Positions 1 to 7,017 of a stretch of 7,335 nucleotides of DNA are shown one piece after another. Origin of the DNA: Bacillota bacterium (GTDB lineage: Bacteria; Bacillota; Clostridia; Peptostreptococcales; Anaerovoracaceae); contig JAKJCD010000089.1 in assembly GCA_022706625.1 (NCBI GenBank), positions 1-7,335 of the forward strand, in the 5' to 3' direction. The stretch's first letter is position 1. Every line of letters starts with the position of its first letter. Under the pieces are notes generated by a model, which saw only the letters and a program-made list of their open reading frames with translations, had not been told where the DNA came from and made no database searches. The translations under genes were made by a program, and so were the position numbers.

Positions 1-922
1 TACTAACTACCGACGAGGTGCCGGTTATCCCGGCAAGCAAATCGTTTTTGGGGATCTCTTCAGGACCGACCCGCCCGACCACCTTCCCGTTTTCGACCTT
101 CCCGCTGCAAAGAAGCTTGATGACATTGCCCCGGGCTTCAGCCTCCTTGATCCATTCAAAAGTTATTTGTCCTATCCCTTCTCTTTCTATATCAAGGGGA
201 GTAATCCCGGCTCCCATGAGCACGTTCAAAAGCACAGCCATCTTTGCCGCAGCATCCCAGCCTTCTACATCCATAGACGGATCCGCCTCTACAAAACCTC
301 TTTTCTTTCCCTCGGCTATGATATCGTCATATTTTCTGCCTTTTGCCAGCTCTTCTAAAATGTAGTTTGTCGTGGAGTTGAGTATCCCCTTTACCTCCGT
401 TACATTACACAAGGGCAGCGCCTCCTCTGCAAGGTTGAAAATCGGAGTCCCGTCCATCACCGTCGTTTCGAAAAGAAAGCATACTCTATTTTCTTCGGCT
501 TTCTTCCGCAGTTCCTCGTATGCCCATGCCACAGGACCTTTATTTGCGGTGATCACATGTCTGCCCCTGTCTAAAGCTATGTTAATATGCTCTATAGCAG
601 GCTGCCCTGTAAATATGTTTAACGGAGTCAATTCCATCAGGACGTCATAATTTATAGCGGATGCCGCTTCTATGGATGAAATCATCAAATATCCCTTCCT
701 GCCCGGATCAAAATGTCCCGAAGCTTCGATTTCTTTAATAGCCTTTTCAAGATCGATTCCCTCATCATCGCAAAGGGACCCGCGGCTTTTAGTAATGATA
801 GCCACCACCTTGATATCGTATCCATAACTTCGCATGATCTCCGGCCTTTTCTCAGCCAGCAGCCGAGCGAAGGCCCTTCCAGCATTGCCGAATCCCAACA
901 TGGCTAACCGTAGCTGCTTCAT
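1..922 (-). CDS. hom: Homoserine dehydrogenase, 3' end cut by window edge
   Basis: This enzyme reduces aspartate semialdehyde to homoserine with NAD(P)H, the branch point toward threonine and methionine, in the cytoplasm. The frame is open from ATG at 922 to the left edge (307 residues seen). The N-terminus has a Rossmann glycine motif, GFGNAG (10-15). The family block TANKGP lies at 125-130, GTPIF at 158-162, and KGILNSTTNYIL at 178-189. The segment EADPSMDVEGWDAAAK (212-227) supplies E212, D223 and K227, spaced like the catalytic Glu, Asp and Lys of characterised homoserine dehydrogenases. The sequence style is that of the short archaeal/clostridial type; by that family's usual length about 20-35 residues are missing, but a C-terminal ACT domain cannot be excluded. 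ATG 922 is preceded by GAGGGG (930-935) at 7 nt. It is divergent from alr and first in its transcript. Identity is secure; cofactor preference is not determined. Confidence 0.95.
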   Translation of the reverse strand, partial: MKQLRLAMLGFGNAGRAFARLLAEKRPEIMRSYGYDIKVVAIITKSRGSLCDDEGIDLEKAIKEIEASGHFDPGRKGYLMISSIEAASAINYDVLMELTPLNIFTGQPAIEHINIALDRGRHVITANKGPVAWAYEELRKKAEENRVCFLFETTVMDGTPIFNLAEEALPLCNVTEVKGILNSTTNYILEELAKGRKYDDIIAEGKKRGFVEADPSMDVEGWDAAAKMAVLLNVLMGAGITPLDIEREGIGQITFEWIKEAEARGNVIKLLCSGKVENGKVVGRVGPEEIPKNDLLAGITGTSSVVS

Positions 923-949
923 GACTCCACCCCTCAATCCTTTTCTTTA

Positions 950-978
950 ATAATAGCCCCTGTTCGCAGTATTGTCGA
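950..978 (-). promoter_or_regulatory. Predicted sigma-A promoter of hom
   Basis: Read on the minus strand, a -35 box TCGACA (978-973) and a -10 box TATTAT (955-950) are separated by exactly 17 bp. Transcription would begin near 943, giving a leader of only about 20 nt before the hom ATG. That is too short for a riboswitch or T-box. The -35 box lies inside the 8-bp palindrome TGTCGACA (973-980). This is prediction from consensus only. Confidence 0.6.
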
Positions 979-1002
979 CATCAAAGAAAAGATGGTTTAT
1001 TA

Positions 1003-1031
1003 TTGATATTTGTACGAAGGTTGTATATACT
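1003..1031 (+). promoter_or_regulatory. Predicted sigma-A promoter of alr
   Basis: A -35 box TTGATA (1003-1008) and a -10 box TATACT (1026-1031) are separated by exactly 17 bp, each one mismatch from consensus. Transcription would begin around 1038, giving a leader of roughly 56 nt before the ATG at 1094. The start point falls after the in-frame TTG at 1010, so that codon would not be in the mRNA. Short inverted arms CGAAG (1015-1019) and CTTCG (1030-1034) straddle the -10 box and could be an operator, though at 5 bp they may be chance. Confidence 0.65.
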
Positions 1032-1082
1032 TCGAAATGAGGACATACTCCCGCAAAGTACACTTATTGAAGAGCAATAATA

Positions 1083-1088
1083 GAGGAG
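1083..1088 (+). promoter_or_regulatory. Ribosome binding site that fixes the alr start
   Basis: GAGGAG sits 5 nt before ATG 1094 and is a near-ideal Shine-Dalgarno sequence. The alternative start, TTG 1010, would add 28 residues with no match to the usual alanine racemase N-terminus. A weak AT hairpin (TTATTG at 1064-1069 and CAATAA at 1075-1080, 5-nt loop) lies just upstream. Confidence 0.8.
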
Positions 1089-1093
1089 AAGAA

Positions 1094-2230
1094 ATGTATC
1101 AGGATACCTTAAGACCGGTGTGGGCCGAGATCGATCTCGGCTGCATCAGACACAATATCACGGCGATTAAACGAAGAGTAGGCAACACTCCAATTATCGG
1201 TGTTGTAAAGGCAGATGGATATGGCCACGGAGCAACGGAGGTCTCCAGGGTGCTGCTGGCAAACGGAGTCTCCACATTAGCCGTAGCGACTCTGGGCGAA
1301 GCCATAGATCTTAGGAATGACGGCATCAGCGTTCCCATTATAATGTTGGGGCTCACGCCCTGGCATTATCAGAAGACTCTTATCGAGTATGACATTACAC
1401 CCGTTGTTGCCTCCTATTCCGACACCCGGGCCCTTTCTGCCGCAGCAGCAGAAGCAGGAAAGATCATGGAAGTGCTGGTGGCTGTTGAAACGGGCATGGG
1501 CAGGATAGGCTTCATGCCAAACAAAGAAAGCATAAACGAAATAGTCGGCATCAGCAGCCTGCCCAACATTCAGATCAAAGGGATCTTTTCCCATTTCGCG
1601 GTTGCCGATGAAAAGGACAAGAGCTTTTCACATAATCAGATCAAAAACTTTGATCGATTTTATAAGGATCTGGAAGCAGCCGGAGTCCCCATCAATTTCA
1701 GGACCCATGCAAACAGCGCTGCCCTTATGGAAATCCCCGAGGCCTGGTTTGATGCAGTACGTCCAGGCATCATACTCTACGGCTGTTATCCTTCCGACCA
1801 GGTTGATAAAAGCATAATCGAGCTTAAGCCGGCTATGAGCCTCAAAGCAAATATCGTCTTTCTTAAAAGAGTTCCCAAAGGAACATCCATAAGCTACGGC
1901 AGGCATTTTATAACCGAACGGGAAAGCCTTATCGCCACCATACCGATCGGCTATGCCGATGGCTATCCTCGTTTCCTTTCAGGGAAAGGCCGCGTGTTGG
2001 TAAACGGCCAATACGCGCCGTTGGTGGGAAATATCTGCATGGATCAATGTATGGCAGATGTAACTGATATCCCTGATGTGAAAAAGTATGACGAGGTGGT
2101 GCTTATCGGTACTCAGGGCAATAACACCATCCTTGCCGACGAAATTGCGGAAAAGACCGGGACCATCAATTATGAGATCGTTTGCCGGATCGGGAAACGG
2201 GTGCCAAGGGTCTATATAAGCTCAGTTTGA
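1094..2230 (+). CDS. alr: Alanine racemase
   Basis: This PLP enzyme interconverts L- and D-alanine and supplies D-Ala for peptidoglycan; it acts in the cytoplasm. From ATG 1094 the protein is 378 residues, normal for the family. The PLP-binding lysine is K39 in VVKADGYGHG. The motif THANSAALM and the RPGIILYG block, whose Arg contacts the PLP pyridine nitrogen in known structures, are both present. The second catalytic residue, Tyr268, is in ISYGR, at the start of the C-terminal beta domain. GNICMDQCM and the IGYADGYPR block are also conserved. No key residue is missing. The start is chosen by the GAGGAG site and the promoter. The last 9 bp overlap the convergent S-component gene, and no terminator is visible after the stop. 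Whether it is the only racemase or a sporulation/catabolic paralogue cannot be told from this window. Confidence 0.97.
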   Translation: MYQDTLRPVWAEIDLGCIRHNITAIKRRVGNTPIIGVVKADGYGHGATEVSRVLLANGVSTLAVATLGEAIDLRNDGISVPIIMLGLTPWHYQKTLIEYDITPVVASYSDTRALSAAAAEAGKIMEVLVAVETGMGRIGFMPNKESINEIVGISSLPNIQIKGIFSHFAVADEKDKSFSHNQIKNFDRFYKDLEAAGVPINFRTHANSAALMEIPEAWFDAVRPGIILYGCYPSDQVDKSIIELKPAMSLKANIVFLKRVPKGTSISYGRHFITERESLIATIPIGYADGYPRFLSGKGRVLVNGQYAPLVGNICMDQCMADVTDIPDVKKYDEVVLIGTQGNNTILADEIAEKTGTINYEIVCRIGKRVPRVYISSV

Positions 2231-2920
2231 GATGAGGCCGTACTTTATCTTGACCCTCTCTAATTTCTCTATCAGAGGATCGGCCAAGAGAAGCAGGAAT
2301 ATGACGGTAGATGCAGAATGCACCAGATTGAAAGGAAGTCCCGCAGTGTAAGTAACCAGCACCAGTTCTTTTGTTATATTCCCGGCCCATGCTAAAACAG
2401 AGCTTAAATCCATTATGCCGCCATATATTAAGAACGTAGAAAGCCCTCCGAAAATGCATAGAGAGGCTTTCGTCTTTTTAAGCAAGCTCTGATGAGCCAA
2501 AACTCCGGCCATGTAACCGATGAGTCCCAGGCAGAACATCTGCCATGGAGTAAACGGCCCCATGCCGAAAAAAAAGTTGGAGATGAGGGCCGACATAGAA
2601 CCTACCAAAAAACCCGACTCTCCGCCAAAACAAACTCCCGCAATTATAACTAATGCTATTACCGGTTTGAATTGGGGCACCATAAAAAAAGCGGCCCTCC
2701 CTGCGACGGTGATCGCTGTAAGAACTGCTATGACAATGATCTCTCTGGCCTTCGGCTTCCTCCCCTCAAAGCTTAAGAAAAACGGGATCATTGTGTAGAT
2801 GACTAAAAGCAAACTAATAAAATAGTACTTCCTGTCATCAAGAAAAACTATCCCGCCGACCACCGTGATCGGTACAACGATGAGAAACAGCACTGCCGTG
2901 ATAATTCCTCGTCTTTTCAT
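2222..2920 (-). CDS. ECF transporter S component (membrane substrate-binding subunit)
   Basis: This 232-residue hydrophobic protein is the likely specificity subunit of the ECF transporter encoded just upstream. Predicted membrane segments lie roughly at 5-26, 32-50, 60-80, 86-116, 126-145, 153-175 and 185-213. A conserved-looking stretch runs from GRAAFFMVPQFKP (74-86) to SNFFFGMGPFTPWQM (114-128). That signature is typical of S components found beside fused ECF ATPases and DUF4430 proteins in Clostridia (recalled, not searched). It does not resemble what I recall of RibU, BioY or ThiT. The substrate is unproven; a corrinoid is the best guess from the neighbour, akin in role to CbrT. The start is ATG 2920 with AAGGTG 5 nt upstream. 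The start overlaps the ATPase stop as ATGA (4 bp), indicating translational coupling. The 3' end overlaps alr by 9 bp. Confidence 0.85.
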   Translation of the reverse strand: MKRRGIITAVLFLIVVPITVVGGIVFLDDRKYYFISLLLVIYTMIPFFLSFEGRKPKAREIIVIAVLTAITVAGRAAFFMVPQFKPVIALVIIAGVCFGGESGFLVGSMSALISNFFFGMGPFTPWQMFCLGLIGYMAGVLAHQSLLKKTKASLCIFGGLSTFLIYGGIMDLSSVLAWAGNITKELVLVTYTAGLPFNLVHSASTVIFLLLLADPLIEKLERVKIKYGLISN

Positions 2921-4662
2921 TTCTGCACCTTGACCTGTTCTGCTTTACGTTTAGACTCACGGCCGGGATCATTAGCATTTAAGTTGCTTTCGCATAGGTT
3001 TACAACATCTTCTACTGTGACAGCATTTTCAAATATATGACGAGACATGCGATTAGCAGCGGTAGTATAGAAACTGTTGCCGGAAAAAAAACGCTTCGGG
3101 GTATTTGTAGTCACGATGTTTCCGTCAAAAAACATAGCGCAGACATCTCCGTATTTCCCGCAAAACTCAACATCATGAGAGACCATTATGATCGTAACTC
3201 CGTTCTCTGTCAATTTTTTGAGTATCCTTGCCAATCTCTGCTTAAAATAGTTATCAAGTCCTTTTGTAGGCTCATCCAGCAGCAGTATTTCCGGCTCTGC
3301 CAAAAGAACCTTTGCCAGTGCCGCTCGCTGCTGCTCTCCCCCCGACAGATCATAGGGGTGAGATTCAAGCAAATCTCTTATTTCAACGAGATCGGCTATT
3401 TCTTCCACCCTCTTTTGTTTCTCCTCCGGTGTGATGCCTTTCTGCTCCAATATTTCCATAAGATCTAAGGACACCGTTTTCTCTACGAAAAGAGTCTGAG
3501 GGTTTTGAGGAAGTATGACCAGGCTGTCGGCAATATGCTTCTTTGATTGTTTTTCAAGGCTTTCGCCTTTGATCAGAACTTTCCCCCTATAGGGTTTGTT
3601 AATTCCTCCAATGACTGAAAGTGCAGTAGTCTTACCGGTACCGTTTCCGCCGACTATACAATATAGCCGGCCTTTTGACGCTTCCATGGAAAGTCCTTTA
3701 ATCACATCCACATCATCCTTACTGTAGCGAAACCAGACATCTTTAAGCCTGATGATCGGGTCGGCGGAAGACATATGCTCGGCCGGATCATCGATCTTCG
3801 TATTAGTCAGCTGTCTTCTGCTGAACATATCCGTCAGCCATGTCCTGCCTTCCCTGACTGTTACAGGGCTGCCGCACAAAGGAATATCCTTTTCCTTTGA
3901 CAGACTCTCGTAAACCTGCATAGGAGTCGGCATTGCCAAAAGCATGGGGTGATTTAATTCCGCCAAAACCTTTCCTCCACGCCCAGGAACATCTTCTATC
4001 AGTATCTTCCCCTTGTCCATTATCACTGCCCGGTCAGCCATGGGGAAAACATCTTCCAGCCTATGTTCTATCATGATTATGGTAGTTCCTATTTCCCTGT
4101 TTATTCTTTTGACCGTCTCCAGAAAATCAGCTGCCGCAATGGGATCAAGCTGGGCGGTAGGTTCATCCAAAATCAAAACATCCGGTTGCATTGCCATGAC
4201 CGAAGCTAAGTTCAAAGTCTGTTTCTGTCCGCCGGAAAGCTGGGACACATCTCGCATAAACCAGCTTTGGATCCCGAAGAAATTTGCCATCTCCGCAACC
4301 CTGAGGCGAATGACTTTAGTATCATAGCCTAAGCTTTCCAGCCCAAATGCCAATTCATGCCATACTTTATCGGTCACTATTTGATTGTCGGGATTTTGAA
4401 GCACGTAGCCGATACGTGACGCCTGCTCGCGGTGGCTGATGCTTTCAATGGGACGGTCATAGAATAAGATTTCTCCTTCTCGTTTACCATGGGGAGCCAG
4501 TATGCTTTTAAGGTTCCTCAGCAAAGTACTTTTCCCGCAGCCGGTTTGACCGCATACAACCACGAATTCACCATATTCAATTCTCAAGTTGATATGGGTT
4601 AATGCAGGCCGGTCTCTGCCCGGATATGTAAAACTCAGATCCTTGATCTTAAACGTTTCCAA
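2917..4662 (-). CDS. Fused ECF transporter ATPase (EcfA-EcfA' in one chain)
   Basis: This 581-residue cytoplasmic protein has two complete ABC ATPase domains that power the ECF transporter. The first half has Walker A GQTGCGKS (38-45), Q-loop Q89 in LQNPDNQ, signature LSGGQ (142-146), Walker B LILDE (163-167) and switch H200. The second half has Walker A GGNGTGKT (338-345), Q386, signature LSGGE (439-443), LLLDEP (460-465) and H496. Both sites therefore look catalytically competent. A linker of about 80 residues (roughly 225-303) joins them. A C-terminal tail (about 520-581), with FFSGNSFYTT followed by a charged end, is typical of fused ECF ATPases. The start is TTG 4662, supported by AGGGAGG 7 nt upstream (4670-4676). 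It overlaps the end of ecfT by 28 bp and the S gene by 4 bp. The fusion fixes A:A' at 1:1 and suits a dedicated transporter. Confidence 0.95.
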   Translation of the reverse strand: METFKIKDLSFTYPGRDRPALTHINLRIEYGEFVVVCGQTGCGKSTLLRNLKSILAPHGKREGEILFYDRPIESISHREQASRIGYVLQNPDNQIVTDKVWHELAFGLESLGYDTKVIRLRVAEMANFFGIQSWFMRDVSQLSGGQKQTLNLASVMAMQPDVLILDEPTAQLDPIAAADFLETVKRINREIGTTIIMIEHRLEDVFPMADRAVIMDKGKILIEDVPGRGGKVLAELNHPMLLAMPTPMQVYESLSKEKDIPLCGSPVTVREGRTWLTDMFSRRQLTNTKIDDPAEHMSSADPIIRLKDVWFRYSKDDVDVIKGLSMEASKGRLYCIVGGNGTGKTTALSVIGGINKPYRGKVLIKGESLEKQSKKHIADSLVILPQNPQTLFVEKTVSLDLMEILEQKGITPEEKQKRVEEIADLVEIRDLLESHPYDLSGGEQQRAALAKVLLAEPEILLLDEPTKGLDNYFKQRLARILKKLTENGVTIIMVSHDVEFCGKYGDVCAMFFDGNIVTTNTPKRFFSGNSFYTTAANRMSRHIFENAVTVEDVVNLCESNLNANDPGRESKRKAEQVKVQK

Positions 4663-5522
4663 ACAACTGCCTCCCTAACATTGATAAATACAGGTAAAAG
4701 ACATAATGCCGCATAGCAAGCATATGTAAATAAACTGAACAGTGTCGCTTCTCCGGTTTTAATATATGGGAAGTACTGGATATTGTTCTCACCGGCTAAT
4801 CCTCCGGCTATTACAATAAAAATCAGCGTAATCAAACTAATCAGTGCGATCCGATCCCGGCTATCGAAGCGGTAATTGGCAAAGCTGCTTCTTCCCGGCA
4901 AACCGTAGCCCCTGGACCTCATGGAATCAGCAGTATCTATGGAGTTTTCCAGAGCCCAGCCGATCATTACGGAAATGATTTTTATTCCATGTTCTGCTCT
5001 CTGCCGCAAGGTTCCGTCTGAAACATCGCGGCCTATGCACTTTTGGCTTTTTGAAATCAGTTTGATTTGATTTTTAAATTTGGGCACAAAACGAAGAACC
5101 ATCGCAAAGATCATGGACAGAGAAGGAAAAATGCGCCCAAGTAAATACATAAGTTTATCGGAGGTCATTACCACATTGACACACGAAAACCAAAGTATCA
5201 CGGTTCCGAACATAATGGCTATGGCTATTCCGTAGACAATCGATTCCAGGGTCAGAGGGTTGTCTCCCATATATCCTAAGATGGTCACTCCCCTATGGTT
5301 GAACAACGGATTAACCGCTCCCGCTATAAGCATCATAGGAAAGACAAACAACAAAGTGAATTTTACCGCCCTCTTGCCGTTGAGTCTTATTGCATAGGTA
5401 AAAGCTCCTGCCAGCGACAGAGACAAAAAAACCGGATGCAAAAATACCATGCCAAACCCGATAACGGCACAGAAAAAAGCGAAATTGACTACGGGGTGAT
5501 ATGTTGAGAATGTATCTTTCAA
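4635..5522 (-). CDS. ECF transporter transmembrane component T
   Basis: EcfT is the membrane scaffold that couples the ATPase to the S component. From TTG 5522 it is 295 residues beginning MKDTFSTYHPVVNF, the usual opening of this subfamily. Membrane segments lie near 10-45, 55-70, 95-118, 135-147, 183-193, 225-240 and 260-281. The conserved P...NPLFNHRG region is at 62-78. The coupling region holds SKSQKCIGRD (157-166) and SMRSRGYG (200-207). The second is a complete Arg-x-Arg-Gly coupling motif. The first lacks the classic ARG triplet, which I believe is normal for EcfT paired with fused ATPases. TTG 5522 has AAGG 8 nt upstream. The longer TTG 5585 frame would place a perfect GC hairpin in coding sequence and adds 21 residues unlike the family. 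The 3' end contains the first 28 bp of the ATPase gene. Confidence 0.92.
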   Translation of the reverse strand: MKDTFSTYHPVVNFAFFCAVIGFGMVFLHPVFLSLSLAGAFTYAIRLNGKRAVKFTLLFVFPMMLIAGAVNPLFNHRGVTILGYMGDNPLTLESIVYGIAIAIMFGTVILWFSCVNVVMTSDKLMYLLGRIFPSLSMIFAMVLRFVPKFKNQIKLISKSQKCIGRDVSDGTLRQRAEHGIKIISVMIGWALENSIDTADSMRSRGYGLPGRSSFANYRFDSRDRIALISLITLIFIVIAGGLAGENNIQYFPYIKTGEATLFSLFTYACYAALCLLPVFINVREAVVWKRLRSRI

Positions 5523-5530
5523 ATCTCTCA

Positions 5531-5534
5531 CCTT
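5531..5534 (-). promoter_or_regulatory. Ribosome binding site deciding the ecfT start
   Basis: On the minus strand AAGG (5534-5531), inside AAAAGGTGAG, lies 8 nt before TTG 5522. Together with the family-typical KDTFSTYHP opening this favours 5522 over TTG 5585, which has no comparable purine-rich site. Confidence 0.7.
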
Positions 5535-5542
5535 TTGTGATT

Positions 5543-5564
5543 GCGGGCGGATCTGTCCGCCCGC
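5543..5564 (-). other. Perfect GC-rich hairpin between surface-protein gene and ecfT
   Basis: A 9-bp perfect inverted repeat, GCGGGCGGA paired with TCCGCCCGC around a 4-nt loop, lies in the 72-bp gap. It begins 30 nt after the upstream stop codon and ends 20 nt before the ecfT start. It has no U-run after it on either strand, so it is not a standard intrinsic terminator. It may act as a processing or stability element, or a partial attenuator that lets the abundant surface protein be made at a higher level than the transporter. Its function is inferred; the structure is seen directly. Confidence 0.75.
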
Positions 5565-5594
5565 CCCGTTATTGATACGCAGCAAGGGTTATGT

Positions 5595-7001
5595 TTATTG
5601 CTGCGATAGCAGCTTATAGATCATGGCTGCAGCTTCAGCCCTGGTTGCATTGCTTAAAGGATTGTACCGGAAGGTGCCATCGGCATTCTTGATCCCGTTT
5701 ATGATCCCTGCCTGCTGCATCTCCGAAACCGAAGCCCTTGCATATTCGTAAATCTGAAGATTATCGGTAAAGGTAACGGCTTCAGCTTTTTTGTAGACCT
5801 GCTTTGCCACTGATTTATTATAGTTGTCTATCATTACTGCAATGTCCTGGCGGCTGATATTGGCATCGGGCTTGAAGGAATAGCTTCCGTCGGCATTTTT
5901 ATAACCGCTGATGATTCCTGCTTCTTTTGCCCAGGCCACCGAAGGCCCATACCAGCTGTTTACATCCACATCACCGAAGACTACCTCTTTGTAGGCTGCC
6001 TGGTCGGCTTTGCCAAGTCTTGCGAGTACCGAGACCAGCATGGAACGGGTAAGCGGGCTGTTGGGCGCAAAGGTGGTTGTACTTGTTCCGCTGAATATAC
6101 CTTTTTCATATACATATTTCACCGGACTGTAAAACCAGTTGATGCTGTCATTTTGAACCACATCGGAAAAGGGCCATTTCGACAGCGCTTCATCATATCC
6201 TATCACATAGTAAGACAGGTGGTCTACGGTGAAAACAACCTTGCCGGAGGCTGTATCAAAATAACCCTCCATGGGAACCAGCTCGCCCGCATCATTAAGG
6301 TGATAAATCACAATTCCTGATGGATTCTCCCCCTCTTTAAGGGTGTAAGGCAATGAAATCGTAAGCTTGCCTTTGAATTGAGAGATACTCTTTTTGTCGA
6401 CTGTGATCTTTATATCATAAACCGGCCTGCCCCCTACAGCTTCTTTTTGCTTCGAACTCAGATCTTTGTTTGATATGGGCTCTATGCTCACTTCCAGGGA
6501 ATCTTCCTTAATTTGGTCGACCAGGCCTTCCAGCGCTCCCTTATCAAAGGCGATGCTTCCCTGCGCAAGATCCAGTGTCCAGCTTTCCTTGCTGCCCTTT
6601 TGGATCTCTTTTAAAGCGGCATTGATAGTGTCCTTATTTACAGTTCCTGTAACCTCTCCGGGAAGAGGTGTATTATTCCACTTCTCCGCTCCGCTTTCTT
6701 TGGTGTAATCCAAAGTGTATATCCACTGGATCACTTCCCCTCCCTTCAGTTTATATATACCTGCCGACTTACCTGAATCCACACCATCAACATAGTAAAG
6801 CCATCCTGAATTGGCACCCTGCGAAAACTCGCTGAGCCCGTCTATTTCCGATACATAGCCTCCCTGAATCACATAAGTCTTTCCAGCATCCGAAAGCACC
6901 GCTATTAAAACATCCATCACCGTAGTGACTCCGGCTTCTATTACATAAGCATTGTCTGCTGCGATAGTTCCCTTCCCACTGCTTTTTACCGTGATCCTTA
7001 C
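5595..7001 (-). CDS. SLH-anchored DUF4430 surface protein, C-terminal piece after a frameshift
   Basis: This frame holds 468 codons after the frameshift at 7003-7017. It begins with VRITVKSSGKGTIAADNAYV and runs through NSGWLYYVDGV and GGEVIQWIYTLDY, the pattern of DUF4430 (transcobalamin C-terminal-like), ending near 6696. Next comes an unnamed region (about 6195-6650) ending in VVFTVDHLSYYVIGY, a beta-rich module often seen in clostridial surface proteins. Three SLH repeats finish the protein, which stops at TAA 5595. The first plausible start in this frame is GTG 6920, which has no ribosome site and would cut into the DUF4430 fold, so I treat this as the back part of the gene that continues to 7335. 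Known role of SLH: non-covalent binding to secondary cell-wall polymer. Inferred role: extracellular ligand capture for the ECF transporter encoded next, 72 bp downstream. Confidence 0.85.
   Translation of the reverse strand, partial: VRITVKSSGKGTIAADNAYVIEAGVTTVMDVLIAVLSDAGKTYVIQGGYVSEIDGLSEFSQGANSGWLYYVDGVDSGKSAGIYKLKGGEVIQWIYTLDYTKESGAEKWNNTPLPGEVTGTVNKDTINAALKEIQKGSKESWTLDLAQGSIAFDKGALEGLVDQIKEDSLEVSIEPISNKDLSSKQKEAVGGRPVYDIKITVDKKSISQFKGKLTISLPYTLKEGENPSGIVIYHLNDAGELVPMEGYFDTASGKVVFTVDHLSYYVIGYDEALSKWPFSDVVQNDSINWFYSPVKYVYEKGIFSGTSTTTFAPNSPLTRSMLVSVLARLGKADQAAYKEVVFGDVDVNSWYGPSVAWAKEAGIISGYKNADGSYSFKPDANISRQDIAVMIDNYNKSVAKQVYKKAEAVTFTDNLQIYEYARASVSEMQQAGIINGIKNADGTFRYNPLSNATRAEAAAMIYKLLSQQ
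5604..6173 (-). repeat. Three tandem SLH (S-layer homology) repeats
   Basis: In coding order: SLH1 (6173-6009) opens with WPFSDV, SLH2 (5981-5811) with FGDVDVNSWY and SLH3 (5774-5604) with FTDN. Each contains the aromatic/alanine helix and a GI(I/F)xG turn followed by F/Y-x-P. The ligand-binding tetrad varies: TRSM in SLH1, SRQD in SLH2 and canonical TRAE in SLH3. Only SLH3 keeps the consensus fully, so attachment may lean on that repeat. This is a divergent protein repeat, not a DNA repeat. Confidence 0.93.
6696..7001 (-). other. DUF4430 / transcobalamin C-terminal-like domain
   Basis: The domain is recognised from its strand pattern: VRITV at the start, then VMDVLIAV, TYVIQGGYVSEIDG, NSGWLYYVDG and KGGEVIQWIY. 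In the family this module resembles the beta domain of cobalamin carriers such as transcobalamin and intrinsic factor. Ligand binding by this copy is inferred, and bacterial members may bind other ligands. The domain lies almost wholly after the frameshift. Confidence 0.75.
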
Positions 7002-7002
7002 C

Positions 7003-7017
7003 TTTTTTTCTTGGGGG
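7003..7017 (-). other. Frameshift site at C5 and A7 runs
   Basis: In coding sense a run of five C (7017-7013) is followed by AAG and a run of seven A (7009-7003). The upstream frame reads ...NVAVTD correctly to 7018, then degenerates and stops at 6787. The downstream frame becomes sensible from 7001. Removing one base gives VTDPQEKKVRITV (one C fewer) or VTDPPRKKVRITV (one A fewer), joining both halves cleanly. Causes could be a sequencing error, a true inactivating insertion, or slippage. Confidence 0.9.

Noticed and set aside
18..907. Several plus-strand and out-of-frame open frames at the left end
   Set aside because: They are shadows of the leftward homoserine dehydrogenase frame, which has intact family motifs throughout.
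1010..1093. A 28-residue N-terminal extension of alanine racemase from TTG 1010
   Set aside because: The strong ribosome site and family-typical start at 1094, plus the promoter whose start point is near 1038, leave TTG 1010 outside the predicted mRNA.
923..1093. Riboswitch or T-box ahead of hom or alr
   Set aside because: Predicted leaders are about 20 and 56 nt, too short for these elements, and no conserved motif was seen.
5543..5564. Intrinsic terminator at the GC hairpin
   Set aside because: No run of U follows on either strand, so only a non-terminator hairpin is claimed.
5523..5585. Longer EcfT beginning at TTG 5585
   Set aside because: It lacks a ribosome site, its extra 21 residues do not resemble EcfT, and it would translate through the GC hairpin; TTG 5522 fits better.
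7003..7009. Programmed -1 frameshifting at an A-AAA-AAG heptamer
   Set aside because: The heptamer is phased to the downstream frame, not the incoming one, and the required shift is +1 (or -2), so the classic -1 mechanism does not apply.
6787..7017. The unshifted continuation of the upstream frame as genuine protein
   Set aside because: Its residues are low-complexity, rich in Arg, Gly and Cys with no domain pattern, while the shifted frame gives a clear DUF4430 fold.
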